In this document: positions 1-8,270 of the stretch, one piece after another
Layout of the letters: each line of letters begins with the position of its first letter
How positions within the stretch are numbered: the stretch's first letter is position 1
Source: Streptomyces sp. TN58
Lineage (GTDB): Bacteria; Actinomycetota; Actinomycetes; Streptomycetales; Streptomycetaceae
DNA: 64,000 nt
Direction: 5' to 3'
Assembly (NCBI RefSeq): GCF_001941845.1
Contig: NZ_CP018870.1
Span: forward strand, 62,001-126,000
Position numbers and translations under genes: made by a program
The notes under the pieces: generated by a model
What the model was told of the DNA's origin: nothing
What the model saw: only the letters and a program-made list of their open reading frames with translations
Database searches by the model: none

Positions 1-437
1 ACGGCTTCGGCTTCCAGGCGGTCGCGGACCATCGACGGCTCGAGGTAGGGGATGCCGTACATGGCGACGGGGCCGTCGGCGTCGTCGAAGAGGACCGGGA
101 TGTCGCAGGTGTCCGGGTCAGTCCTCAAGTGGATCCCGGCACGGGCGAGGAGCCCGGATCCGACGCCGAGGCGGTGCGCGGAGTCATGGTTTCCGCTGAT
201 CATGATGATCGGCACGCCGAGGTCGGCGAGCTGGTGCAGAGCGCGGTTGAACAGGCGCACGGCGTCCAGGCTGGGGATGGCCCGGTCGTAGATGTCTCCT
301 GCGACAAGGATCGCGTCGACATCCTCGGTTCGGGCAGTGTCGACCAGGTGGTCGAGGAAGGCACGCTGGGCGGGGATCAGGTCTTCTGTGTGGAACCGGC
401 GGCCCAGGTGCCAGTCGGATGTGTGGAGAAACCTCAT
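1..437 (-). CDS. sbcD: Exonuclease SbcCD subunit D, N-terminal part (runs off left edge)
   Basis: The reverse strand reads from an ATG at 437 without a stop to the window edge, giving about 145 residues. It opens MRFLHTSDWHLGRRF, then has LVAGDIYDRA and ISGNHDSAHRLG, the metal-binding motifs of calcineurin-like phosphoesterases (DxH, GDxxD, GNHD) in the SbcD/Mre11 arrangement. SbcD is the nuclease subunit of SbcCD, which cleaves hairpins and blocked DNA ends in the cytoplasm; sbcC would be expected just beyond the left edge. It lies downstream of, and on the same strand as, the OLD-like nuclease at 708-2537, separated by a small oppositely oriented gene. Family call is firm; the C-terminal capping domain is not visible. 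Confidence 0.9.
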   Translation of the reverse strand, partial: MRFLHTSDWHLGRRFHTEDLIPAQRAFLDHLVDTARTEDVDAILVAGDIYDRAIPSLDAVRLFNRALHQLADLGVPIIMISGNHDSAHRLGVGSGLLARAGIHLRTDPDTCDIPVLFDDADGPVAMYGIPYLEPSMVRDRLEAEA

Positions 438-516
438 GCGCTTACACCTCGGCTTTGTCGCTCAGCGTGATTGTCAGTGCTCGCAGGGAAGATGGAGAGC
501 GTGGGAAGGAGGAGAG

Positions 517-714
517 ATGCCCTCTCCAAGGTCTGCTCGTGCTGCCTGCGTTCCCTCGCCGGGGGGGTGCAGGTGGTGTGGGATCGATGCTCGGATCCAT
601 GCTCGCCAATGGGTGGAATCGGTTGGCTGGCATGTGTGGCAGACGCCGACGGACGAGCAGCGCAAAGAGCGTATGCGGGCGCGTCGTGCACGGCGGTCGG
701 CGCCGGATCAGTGA
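517..714 (+). CDS. Small CxxC protein (hypothetical)
   Basis: A 65-residue product beginning MPSPRSARAAC, with a strong AAGGAGG ribosome-binding site at 507-512, 4 bases before the ATG. Residues 18-40 contain CRWCGIDAR, then ARQWVESVGWHVW and a basic RMRARRARR tail. Small proteins with CxWCG, a Trp-rich middle and a basic C-terminus recur in Streptomyces accessory DNA; from memory they have no assigned function. The single CxxC could be half of a metal site or a redox pair. Its last 7 bases overlap the 3' end of the convergent OLD-like gene. Real by RBS and pattern; role unknown. Confidence 0.6.
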   Translation: MPSPRSARAACVPSPGGCRWCGIDARIHARQWVESVGWHVWQTPTDEQRKERMRARRARRSAPDQ

Positions 715-2537
715 GCGAGTTCTTGCAGGTGGGTGAAGATGTCCCGTAGCTGCCGGGGCACGTCCTGGGCCGTGGTGAGGGTGCTGGCCAGCCCGTAGAC
801 CATGGCGGGTTTGCCGTTGGGGCTGTTGTTTCCGGCTTGGTTTTGGATCATGTCGAGGATACGGGCGCTGAATTTCTTGCCGTCGCGGTGAGCCGTGAAG
901 TCGTGGGCTTGCCAGGTCTGCGGGGCCGGGCGAGGCCAGTGGGTGTTGGCGGCAGTGGCCCACTGCTCGTCGCTGAAGAGTTCTTCCAGCTCGTTGTAGC
1001 CGTCGGCTTCTCCGACGTAGGAGACGTGCTTTTCGAGGTCGAGACCGGCGCGCCGGAGGCGTTCGTCTTTGAAGAGTTTGTTGGTGCGGCTGTCTGCGTC
1101 CACCATCAGCATCACTGTGCGTTGATGTTTGACGAGGTAGCGGGCCAGGTGCAGGGCTCCCTCGTTGTTCTCGCAACCCCACAGGGCGATACCTGCTGCC
1201 TGGAGGGACATGTTCTGGGCCAGGCGGAATAGCAGCGGCAGGCTCTTTTGTTCTGTGTCGCCCTCGACGGCCAGGAAGCAGCGCTCGTGGAGCAGGACGG
1301 AGTTGCGCAGACCCAGCGATGCCGCGATCTGGCCCAGGTGGAAATCAATCCCGTCGTGCTGATCGTCATCGAGCCGTTCGACGACGGTGCGCCCGCCAGG
1401 TCCAAGGCTCAGGTGGACGACATCGGCGATGTCGACGCCGTCGATGAGGTTCATCGAGTGGGTGGCGACCATGACGCTGACGTGGGGCAGGGCGCACTGC
1501 TTGCGGATGATGTCCATGACCGTGCGCTGGTGGCGGTAGTCAAGGTGGGTGTCGGGCTCGTCGTAGACCACGATGGTCTGCGTAGGTTGGGTGTTTCCCT
1601 GTTCTGCCGAGGCGGCCAGTTCGGCGTTCTCCAGGAGGTTGCTGGTCCACTCCCATACCGCCAGGGCGATACGGCGTGTGCTGCCCTGCCCGGCGCGCGT
1701 CAGGTCGACAGGTTCGCCGTCCGCTCTTGAGACGTGCAGCGGGGCGCCCTGGAAGCCTCCCTTGAAGGAGACCAGGGGTTTCACGTTTACGCTGACGTAT
1801 TCGGCGCAGTGCTGGCGGATGTGGAGGCACAGGGAGTCGGCTTCCTTCTCCAGCCGCTGGGTGATCTCTCCCTCGATCTCCCGGACGCGGCCCTGAAGAG
1901 TCTCGTCCTCCAGGTGCGTCTTGTAGCTGCTACTCAAAGCGGTGCGCACGGCGTCGTCGGGGCTCTCGTCCTTCCCACCGAACGACAAAAGCTGCGGGAG
2001 TCGTTCCTCGAGTGTCTTGGGGAGCGGTTGCCACCCTTCGTCCTGGGGCAGCGTCCTGGCGTGTGCCCTCAGCTCTGCCAGCAGATCCTCCTTGAGGTTT
2101 CCTGCCGGGGACAGCCCGTATTCGGCAACAAGCGCCGTCAGCGCCGGTTTGAGCAGTCGGCCCAGGTCACGCAACTGCGGGTCGGCGGGCTGGCTGCCGA
2201 AATACTCCAGGCAGGTCGCCTCCCCCAGCAGCGAGCGCCGACGGATACGCACACATTCGCCAAGCCCGCTGTGGGCCTGTTCCTCGGCGTCCAGCCGGAA
2301 CTGGCCCTCCACCCAGGTTTCGGCGCACCGCCGCCCCTTGGAGCCCTCCTCGTCCTGCACATAGGTGCGGTCTTCGTCGGTCAGGCGGTGGGTGCCGAGG
2401 AGAAAAGCCAGCGCGGTCAGCACCGCGCTCTTGCCGCCGTCGTTGCGGCCGGCCAGGACGGTGGGCCCGCTGACCGGGATGTCCGTCACCTGGGCTAGGG
2501 AGCGGAAACCGCGCGCGGAGTAGCTGTCGAGATACAC
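708..2537 (-). CDS. OLD-family ATP-dependent endonuclease (AAA ATPase + TOPRIM)
   Basis: A 609-residue product. The N-terminal ABC-type ATPase half has Walker A GRNDGGKS (residues 30-37), a Walker B stretch IVVYDEPDTHLD and an ATHSMNLIDG H-loop. The C-terminal half starts LAVEGDTEQKS and continues MLMVDADSRTN, the acidic residues of a TOPRIM nuclease (about residues 420-500). This is the OLD (overcoming lysogenization defect) layout, found in phage-exclusion nucleases and in GajA of Gabija; no UvrD-like GajB lies beside it here. The chosen start is GTG at 2537; no clear Shine-Dalgarno precedes it, so the start is uncertain. Likely role is DNA cleavage in defence or repair, by family inference. 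Confidence 0.85.
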   Translation of the reverse strand: MYLDSYSARGFRSLAQVTDIPVSGPTVLAGRNDGGKSAVLTALAFLLGTHRLTDEDRTYVQDEEGSKGRRCAETWVEGQFRLDAEEQAHSGLGECVRIRRRSLLGEATCLEYFGSQPADPQLRDLGRLLKPALTALVAEYGLSPAGNLKEDLLAELRAHARTLPQDEGWQPLPKTLEERLPQLLSFGGKDESPDDAVRTALSSSYKTHLEDETLQGRVREIEGEITQRLEKEADSLCLHIRQHCAEYVSVNVKPLVSFKGGFQGAPLHVSRADGEPVDLTRAGQGSTRRIALAVWEWTSNLLENAELAASAEQGNTQPTQTIVVYDEPDTHLDYRHQRTVMDIIRKQCALPHVSVMVATHSMNLIDGVDIADVVHLSLGPGGRTVVERLDDDQHDGIDFHLGQIAASLGLRNSVLLHERCFLAVEGDTEQKSLPLLFRLAQNMSLQAAGIALWGCENNEGALHLARYLVKHQRTVMLMVDADSRTNKLFKDERLRRAGLDLEKHVSYVGEADGYNELEELFSDEQWATAANTHWPRPAPQTWQAHDFTAHRDGKKFSARILDMIQNQAGNNSPNGKPAMVYGLASTLTTAQDVPRQLRDIFTHLQELAH

Positions 2538-2854
2538 GGGAGGAGCTGCTCCGTATCTCCCCGTCCAGAGCGGACAGAGGCGTGGCGTGCGGCAAGCGCG
2601 GATGCTGATGAGGCACCTGTGCCACTGGCACAGGCCGTCATATTAAATGGCGTTGAACAACTATGGTGTCTTTTGCGTCAGTTGAACCAGCGAGTAGGGT
2701 CGAGCCCCCCGCCGTGGGTACGCTCACACCTCTTGCTCAGGCAAGGCATAGGCGGACCGCTTCTTCGCATGCCTGATCGATTTTGGGCAGGGGGTGAATT
2801 GGCTCGGATTCGACTATGGGGTCCGACTGATTGGAGGTTCCAGCCCGGGCACTA
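2538..2854. other. Intergenic region upstream of the OLD-like gene
   Basis: About 315 bases with no convincing gene on either strand. It has a lower-GC patch (2640-2700) that may hold the reverse-strand promoter, and the 8-bp dyad at 2616-2634. Confidence 0.5.
2616..2634. promoter_or_regulatory. Perfect inverted repeat upstream of the OLD-like gene
   Basis: CCTGTGCC, 3 bases, GGCACAGG, centred about 88 bases before the GTG start at 2537. A perfect 8-bp dyad in a promoter position suggests a repressor operator. No regulator gene sits beside it, so the binding protein is unknown. Confidence 0.35.
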
Positions 2855-3090
2855 AGAGGTCATCGCGGCGAAGGCCGAGCACCGGCTGCCCCGGCCCACG
2901 ATGAGGAGGCGGCGACGGCCCCGGTCGTGGACCTGATGGCCGCGCTGGAGAAGTCCGTCGCCCACGCCCGCGAGCTGCGCGGCGAGACCGACGACAAGGC
3001 CGGGGCTGAGGCGACCGTGCACGAGATGCCGGCGCCGAAGAAGAAGGCCGCGAAGAAGGCACCGGCCAAGAAGACCACCACGAAGAGTGT
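2855..3090 (+). pseudogene. ku: C-terminal remnant of a Ku (NHEJ) gene
   Basis: Forward translation gives EVIAAKAEH in one frame, then after a frame change VVDLMAALEKSVAHARELRGE and a Lys/Ala tail KKKAAKKAPAKKTTTK. The VxDLMxALExSV motif followed by a Lys-rich tail is the C-terminus of actinobacterial Ku proteins. A stop precedes the first piece, an indel separates the two, and the tail ends where IS3 sequence begins (about 3088). Only roughly 75 residues survive, so this is a decayed fragment with no function. Confidence 0.7.
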
Positions 3091-3478
3091 TCACCTCGGC
3101 CGCGGTGAAGTCACGGCCGACCAGGTCCGGCGCTTTCGTCGCGGCCGGGTCCGCGACGGTGGTCCGGTGCCGACGACGCAGACGGACCCCCTCGATCCCG
3201 ATGGTCCGCATGATCCTCGCGACCCGCTTGTGGTTGATCCGTTCGCCCTCGTCGCGGAGCTCGGCCGTGATCCTGGGGGCGCCGTAGGTGCCGTCGGATT
3301 CCTCGTGGACCTTGCGTATCCGGGCCGCGAGCCCGGCCTCGGCGGCCTGCCGGGCCGTCCGCGCGGCCGCGGTGCGGCGCCAGTAGTAGAAGCTCGAGCG
3401 GGCGATCCTGAGGAGGTCGCAGAGCCGCTTCACACCGAACCGGCGCTGGTGATCGTCAACGAACTGGCAGCGGTTCAC
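3088..3478 (-). pseudogene. IS3-family transposase OrfB, N-terminal fragment
   Basis: Starts GTG at 3478, overlapping the orfA stop by four bases (GTGA), the usual IS3 arrangement. About 130 residues are recognisable: MNRCQFVDDHQRRFGVKRLC, then SSFYYWRR and GTYGAPRITAEL of the OrfB N-terminal HTH region. Sequence after DFTAAEVNTL is no longer OrfB but the antisense of the Ku remnant, so the rve (DDE) integrase core is absent. It cannot catalyse transposition. Confidence 0.8.
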
Positions 3479-3780
3479 CAGCGCGTCTCCCCTGCGAAAT
3501 ACCGGGCCGCCTTGCGGAGGATGTCGCGTTCCTCCTCCAGCTCACGAATCCTCTTCCGGGCGGCAGCCAACTCCGCCTGGACGGCGTCACCACCGGACTG
3601 CGCAGCGGCCGGGGGCGTAGAGTGGGCACCGGAACGGCGCCCGTCAGCGGCCCGGATCCAATTCCGCAGCGTCTCGGTGTTCACCCCGAGGTCAGCGGCG
3701 ACGGACTTGATCGTCGCTCCCGGCCGCGACTGGTACAACGCGACCGCGTCCGCCTTGAACTCGGCGGGATAGTGCTTCAT
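3475..3780 (-). CDS. IS3-family transposase OrfA
   Basis: About 101 residues from ATG at 3780 (MKHYPAEFKADAVALY). It has the HTH of IS3 OrfA (TIKSVAADLGVNTETLRNWI, about residues 22-42) and the C-terminal leucine-zipper region LEEERDILRKAARYF that mediates OrfA/OrfB pairing. Its stop overlaps the orfB start. The reading frame is intact but the element has lost its catalytic part, so it is at most a residual DNA-binding protein. Confidence 0.8.
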   Translation of the reverse strand: MKHYPAEFKADAVALYQSRPGATIKSVAADLGVNTETLRNWIRAADGRRSGAHSTPPAAAQSGGDAVQAELAAARKRIRELEEERDILRKAARYFAGETRW

Positions 3781-3859
3781 CCCCACAGGGACTCCGTTCT
3801 CCTGGACCATCAAGATCCAAGTCTCTCCGGTGTCCAAAATCCGGGTCAGGGCCCAAGGC

Positions 3860-4103
3860 CGGGTATTTAGCGCTTTCGCTGGTCACGCAAGGGGAGTTGG
3901 GGTCCATGCTGTGGCGGCGTAGAGGCCGGGGCCGAGTTTGTGGATGAGGCCGGTCTCGGCCCATCTGGAGAGCTGTCGATACATGGTCTCCACCCGGGAG
4001 AACTGCGCGCGTGCGGGCGACGCTCGACTGGATCGAGACTGCCGTGGACACAGGGAAGGTCGACGTCGACGGCGAACTGGCCCGTCTGCTGCAGGGCGAG
4101 TAG
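3860..4103. other. Decayed coding sequence between IS3 and the racP-like gene
   Basis: Two short coding-like pieces are visible. On the forward strand 4020-4103 reads LDWIETAVDTGKVDVDGELA and ends LLQGE-stop, like a gene C-terminus, four bases before the ATG of the next gene. On the reverse strand 3880-4010 reads MYRQLSRWAETGLIHKLG. Neither has a start or a full domain, so I treat both as fragments. Confidence 0.3.
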
Positions 4104-4107
4104 TGGG

Positions 4108-4534
4108 ATGCCGCGCGCGTCACAGCGCCGGTCCCCCGCGGCCCAGCGGCACGCCGACACCCTCCGGTTCGTGCTCTTCGAGGCGCGGCCTGCCGGTCTG
4201 GCCTTCAAGCAGTTGGTCAGGTCCAGCGAACTCTCACCCCATCAAGCTCGTGCGGGCCTGGCCTGCCTGCGCGACACCATCGCCGAACGGGAATGGCCGC
4301 CCCTGATCTGGACGAAGGCGGCGGCTACAAGTTCTGCTCCGACCCCAGCGAGCTCCAGGCCTATGAGGTCGCGGTCATCCGCGAGAGGCTCACCGAGATC
4401 CGCCGGTTCATCACCGGCGTCGTCGCCCGCACACAGTCCTGCAGCCCAAGGGCCGGTGGATCCGGCACCTGAACACCCAGCTGAACTCCGTCGAGTCCAC
4501 CCTCGATGTGATCGCCGACTACATCGACGCATGA
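4108..4534 (+). pseudogene. RacP-like protein, frameshifted
   Basis: Forward sequence starts MPRASQRRSPAAQRHADTLR and reads an HTH-like region (SSELSPHQARAGLACLRDTI) through WPPLIWTK. The frame then shifts at about 4317 to GGYKFCSDPSELQAYEVAVI and again at about 4430 to LQPKGRWIRHLNTQLNSVES, ending at TGA 4532-4534. Joined, this matches a protein family I recall being annotated RacP in Streptomyces; its function is not established. Two indels make it a pseudogene. It is followed at once by a strong hairpin. Confidence 0.6.
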
Positions 4535-4540
4535 TCCTGG

Positions 4541-4571
4541 TGAGGGCCGGCCGCGAAGCGGCCGGCCCTCA
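4541..4571 (+). terminator. Hairpin downstream of the racP-like pseudogene
   Basis: TGAGGGCCGGCCGC, loop GAA, then the exact complement: a perfect 14-bp stem starting 6 bases after the stop. There is no T-run, as is common in Streptomyces terminators. Confidence 0.7.
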
Positions 4572-4593
4572 CCCTCGTTGGAGGGAGGGGACG

Positions 4594-5448
4594 TTGGCCC
4601 GGCATCGCTGCTACCCCTCGGACACCTATGACGACGAGTGGGCATTGATCGAACCGCTCCTACCGACCCCGGCCTGCGAGACCCCTCGTGGCGGGCGGCC
4701 GGAGAAGCACCCGCGGCGCGAGATCGTGGACGCAATTCGGTACGTCGTCGACACCGGCTGCAAGTGGCGGGCCCTGCCCAAGGACTATCCGCCCTGGCGA
4801 ACCTGCTACAACGCCATGGCCCGCTGGGCCGCCGCCGGGGTGATCGGGCAGATCCGCGATCAGCTCCGCAAACGCGTCCGCCGGGACATGGGACGCTCCC
4901 CTGGAGCGGTCGCCACCATCATCGATTCCCAGTCCGTCAAGGCCGCCGAGACCGTCGGCAAGGACTCACGCGGCTACGACGCAGCGAAGAAGATCAACGG
5001 CAGGAAGCGGCACCTTGTGGTGGATACCAAGGGCCTGCCGCTGTTCGTCATGGTCACCCCGGCCGACATGACCGACCGCGACGCGGCCAAGGAAGTCCTG
5101 TTCAGGCTGAGGCTCATGCACCCCGAGATCACGATCGTCTGGGCCGATTCCGCCTACGCCGGACAGCTCGTCGACTGGGCGAAGAAGTACCTGAACCTGA
5201 CGTTGAAGACCGTCAGCCGGCCGAAGAACGCGGTCGGGTTCGTCGTCCTGCCCCGCCGCTGGGTGGTCGAGAGGTCGATCGCCTGGGTCATGCACGCCCG
5301 CAGACACGCCCGCGACTATGAACGCCTCATTTAACACTCAGAATCGCTGATCACCTGGGCCGCGATCACCCTCATGACCAGGCGAATCACCCGCCGGCAG
5401 TCCCGCCGGGCCAGCCGGCCGCCCTCCCGCGAACACACACGCGACTGA
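4594..5448 (+). pseudogene. IS5-family transposase with an in-frame nonsense codon
   Basis: TTG start at 4594 with GGAGGGAGGGG just upstream. The product has the DDE elements IIDSQSVKAAET, VWADSAYAGQLVDW and RRWVVERSIAWVMHARR of IS5-family transposases. The frame meets TAA at 5332-5334, but in the same frame coding-like sequence continues HSESLITWAAITLMTRRI to a TGA at 5446-5448. Relatives usually read ERLIQHSE here, so a Gln codon (CAA) appears to have become TAA. The lost tail of about 38 residues follows the catalytic Glu, so activity is unlikely but not excluded. Confidence 0.75.
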
Positions 5449-5532
5449 CCGCGGTCACACCCGCGACCGCCAACTCCACTCCAGCACTTCTGCCATGCCC
5501 GGATCGGGAGCCAGGTGCCGAGTACTTGGTAC

Positions 5533-5844
5533 TCAGAACCCGTCGCCCCATCCGAAGGTGACGTTGTACGCACGCTGGAGTGCGTGCCGGCCATGGTCAC
5601 CGTCGACGTAGGCCCACGCAAGGGCTGCGGCGAACCAGAGCACAAAGACGCCGCTGACGATGCCCAGAGCGATCAGCTCGCCGTACCAGCTGAGGAGGAC
5701 CAGGGCGACGGTCACGATGACCGCGCCGAGGTGGGCTCCTCGCGAGTCGAGCGACGCAGCCTTGCGCGCCTCTCTGCGTTCGGCCCGTTCGGCGGTGAAG
5801 CGTTCCTCTCGGACAGACTGCGGTTCGTTCTCGTCGAAGTTCAT
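5533..5844 (-). CDS. Small two-helix membrane protein
   Basis: 103 residues from ATG at 5844. A charged N-terminal third rich in Glu and Arg (RAERREARKAA) is followed by two hydrophobic spans: HLGAVIVTVALVLLSWYGEL (about 38-57) and ALGIVSGVFVLWFAAALAW (about 59-77). The tail ends VTFGWGDGF. Looks like a small inner-membrane protein with a cytoplasmic N-terminus. No family recognised. It stands alone between the IS5 copy and a convergently read hairpin. Confidence 0.6.
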   Translation of the reverse strand: MNFDENEPQSVREERFTAERAERREARKAASLDSRGAHLGAVIVTVALVLLSWYGELIALGIVSGVFVLWFAAALAWAYVDGDHGRHALQRAYNVTFGWGDGF

Positions 5845-5949
5845 CTCATTCCCCTGGCCCTGACGCTACATGGACCCGGACCACGTCGGCAGTGGAGTCC
5901 AGCGTGGGATAGATCCGACACTTCAGGGCCGCCCTGGGCGTGACGGCTA

Positions 5950-5975
5950 CCGGCCCGGCGCTTGAGACGGGCCGG
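5950..5975. terminator. Hairpin between the membrane protein and the 6.0-kb gene
   Basis: CCGGCCCG, 10-base loop, CGGGCCGG, followed on the forward strand by GTTTCCT. It lies 35 bases beyond the stop of the reverse-strand gene at 6010-6594 and could terminate it. Confidence 0.45.
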
Positions 5976-6009
5976 GTTTCCTAGCTCGGTGCGACCTGCG
6001 CTTCCGCAC

Positions 6010-6594
6010 CTACGCGTCGAGTTCCGGCAGGCGCTCACCAGGGGTGGCTGGGCGGCCTTCGGACAGCCAGAACATGTAGTCGCGAAGATACTCCCCAAGG
6101 CCGTGGTCCAGGTGGGCGAGGTACGCCCGTGCCCCCGCGGCGGCGTCCCGGAACTGCTCGCGCTCGGAGGTCGCCCACTCGCCCCACCCCACCCTTACGG
6201 CCCATTCCCGCGCTCTGCGGCGCTCACTCCACCAGTCCTGGACCAGCTCTGGGGTCCAGTGACGGTCGCCGTCCCCTCCGTACGCCCCGAAGGGGTCGCA
6301 CTCCCCGGCGCAGGTCAACTCGTGGACGCCGGCGACCTCGACCGGCTGACGGTAGACGAACTCGGTGCAGTACTCGTCCTCGTATGCGACATGCTCCGGC
6401 GCGCACTGCCTGCCGGTGAAGCAGTTGTCGGTGCCGGCCGTGTAGAAGGGACCCGGGACGTTCCGCCAGTCCCTGTTTTCCCAGCCATCGGGCGCGGGCC
6501 CGGACCAGTCGTGCCGCACAAGGCCGTCCTGCCACAGCGGATGGGGCGTGCCCACCAGGACGCGGGCAGACGGTATCGGATCCCAATAGGTCAT
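6010..6594 (-). CDS. Hypothetical protein, paralogue of 57674-58294
   Basis: 194 residues from ATG at 6594 (MTYWDPIPSA). Signature segments are RDWRNVPGPFYTAGTDNC, FTGRQCAPEHVAYEDEY and DYMFWLSEGRPATPGE; all recur in the protein encoded at 57674-58294, so the window holds two members of one family. It is soluble, Trp-rich and acidic. The family is common in Streptomyces but I know no function. An IS701-family element begins 39 bases upstream of the start, possibly cutting the promoter. Confidence 0.75.
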   Translation of the reverse strand: MTYWDPIPSARVLVGTPHPLWQDGLVRHDWSGPAPDGWENRDWRNVPGPFYTAGTDNCFTGRQCAPEHVAYEDEYCTEFVYRQPVEVAGVHELTCAGECDPFGAYGGDGDRHWTPELVQDWWSERRRAREWAVRVGWGEWATSEREQFRDAAAGARAYLAHLDHGLGEYLRDYMFWLSEGRPATPGERLPELDA

Positions 6595-7413
6595 GATCCG
6601 CAGGATGCCAGATCGCCCGTACGCAACGGCCTCTAGTAGTGCTTTGTTAGCCGGTCTTGTCACGTCGGGTGTCTGGTAGTTCGCTGGTTGTATGAGGGCT
6701 GGGGAGCTTGGCGCGGTTCGGGTCGGGTTGGAGGAGTTCGCTTCCGAGGTGTTCGCGCCGTTGGTGCGGCGGGACTGGCTGGAGAAGGGCCAGCTGTATT
6801 TGCGCGGTCTGTTGCTGGATGGCCGGCGCAAGTCGATGCAGCCGATGGCCGAGCGTCTTGGGGTGGATCATCAGCGGTTGCAGCAGTTCATGACGTCCTC
6901 GACCTGGCCGGTCGAGGACGTGCGGGCCGGGCTGGCGTGGCGGGCCGTGCGGGTGGTGCGTCCGCAGGTGTGGGTGGTGGACGACACCGGTTTCCCCAAG
7001 GACGGCAAGGCCTCGCCTGGGGTGGCCCGGCAGTACTCGGGCACGCTGGGCAAGGTCGGCAACTGCCAGATCGGCGTCAGCGTCCACGCCGCCTCGGACA
7101 CGGCTTCGTGCCCGCTGTCCTGGCGGCTGTTCCTGCCCGCCTCCTGGGACGGGCCGCAGGCCGCCGATCGCCGGGCGGCCTGCCGGATCCCCGCCAGCGA
7201 ACATCACCGCCCGAAGTGGCAGCTCGCGCTGGAGATGCTCGATGAGCTGTCCGGTATCGGCCTGCGGCCTGCCGCACTGGTCGCGGATGCCGGTTACGGC
7301 GCGAACGCCGACTTCCGCCACGGCCTGGAAGACCGCGGGCTGGCCTACGTCCTGCAGGTCGAAGGCGAGATGACCGCTCACACAGAAGACGCCGAGCCGC
7401 ATCAGCCCGCTTA

Positions 7414-8270
7414 GAAGCCATCTCATTTGGGCTTCGTGGGTAGGCTGTCGGTCATGGTGGGGATCGTTGAGCGTCTGGTGCCGGACGAGTTGTGGGTGCT
7501 GTTCCAGCGGGTGGTGCCGGAGGCGCCGTCGCGGCCCCAAGGTGGTGGACGGCGTCGGCACGGCGACCGTGAGGTACTGGCCGCGATCGTGTTCGTCGCG
7601 ACGTCGGGTTGTACCTGGCAGCAGCTGCCCACGGCATCGTTCGGCCCCTCGGGGGCGACAGCCCACCGACGCTTCTCCGAATGGAGCAAGGCCCGCGTGT
7701 GGGCCAAGCTCCACCGCCTGGTCCTCGACGAACTCGGTTCCCGCGGCGAGCTCGACTGGTCCCGCTGCGCGATCGACTCGGTGAACATGAGGGCCCTGAA
7801 AAGGGGGATCTGACAGGTCCGAATCCTGTCGATCGGGGCAAGTACGGCTCGAAGATCCACTTGATCACCGAGCGGACCGGTCTGCCCCTGTCCGTCGGAA
7901 TCTCGGGCGCGAACCTGCACGACAGCCAGGCCCTCGAGCCCCTCGTCCGCGGCATACCGCCCATCCGCTCACGACGCGGACGCCGACGACGAAGCCCGGC
8001 AAGCTTCACGCGGACAAGGGCTACGACTACGCCCACCTGCGCCGATGGTTACGCGGGCGCGGCATCACGCACCGCATCGCCCGCAGAGGCATCGAGTCCT
8101 CACAACGACTCGGCCGCCACCGATGGGTCGTCGAAAGGACCATGTCCTGGCTCGCCGGCTGCCGACGCCTCCACCGTCGCTACGAACGCAAGGCCGAACA
8201 CTTCCTCGCCTTCACCAGCCTCGCCTGCACCCTCATCTGCTACCGCCGACTGGCCAAATGAGATGACGTC
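7414..8270 (+). mobile_element. IS5-family element nested in the IS701 transposase
   Basis: 857 bp with 17-bp imperfect terminal repeats: GAAGCCATCTCATTTGG (7414-7430) and CCAAATGAGATGACGTC (8254-8270), 15 of 17 matching. It is flanked by a 3-bp TTA duplication (7411-7413 and 8271-8273). Deleting the element and one TTA restores the host frame, which proves the boundaries. Confidence 0.92.
7454..8261 (+). pseudogene. IS5-family transposase of the nested element, frameshifted
   Basis: The first frame starts MVGIVERLVPDELWVLFQ and ends CAIDSVNMRALKRGI at 7813. A second frame takes over with LTGPNPVDRGKYGSKIHL at an A-rich/G-rich slip (CTGAAAAGGGGG), the usual programmed -1 frameshift. A further shift near 7990 is needed to reach KLHADKGYDYAHLRRWL (second Asp) and RHRWVVERTMSWLAGCRR (Glu), ending TGA at 8261. 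The first shift is normal for the family; the second looks like a lesion, so the copy is probably dead. Confidence 0.8.

Larger units (their letters stand above)
3088..3845 (-). mobile_element. Truncated IS3-family element
   Basis: Holds orfA and the N-terminal part of orfB of an IS3-family element on the reverse strand. The left side joins directly to a Ku gene fragment at about 3088, so the catalytic half of orfB and that terminus are missing. The upstream end lies near 3830-3845 before the orfA start, but I could not define a terminal repeat. Confidence 0.75.

Noticed and set aside
442..1182. Long reverse frame inside the OLD-like gene
   Set aside because: It is Arg/Pro-rich and out of frame with the ATPase/TOPRIM motifs; a GC shadow.
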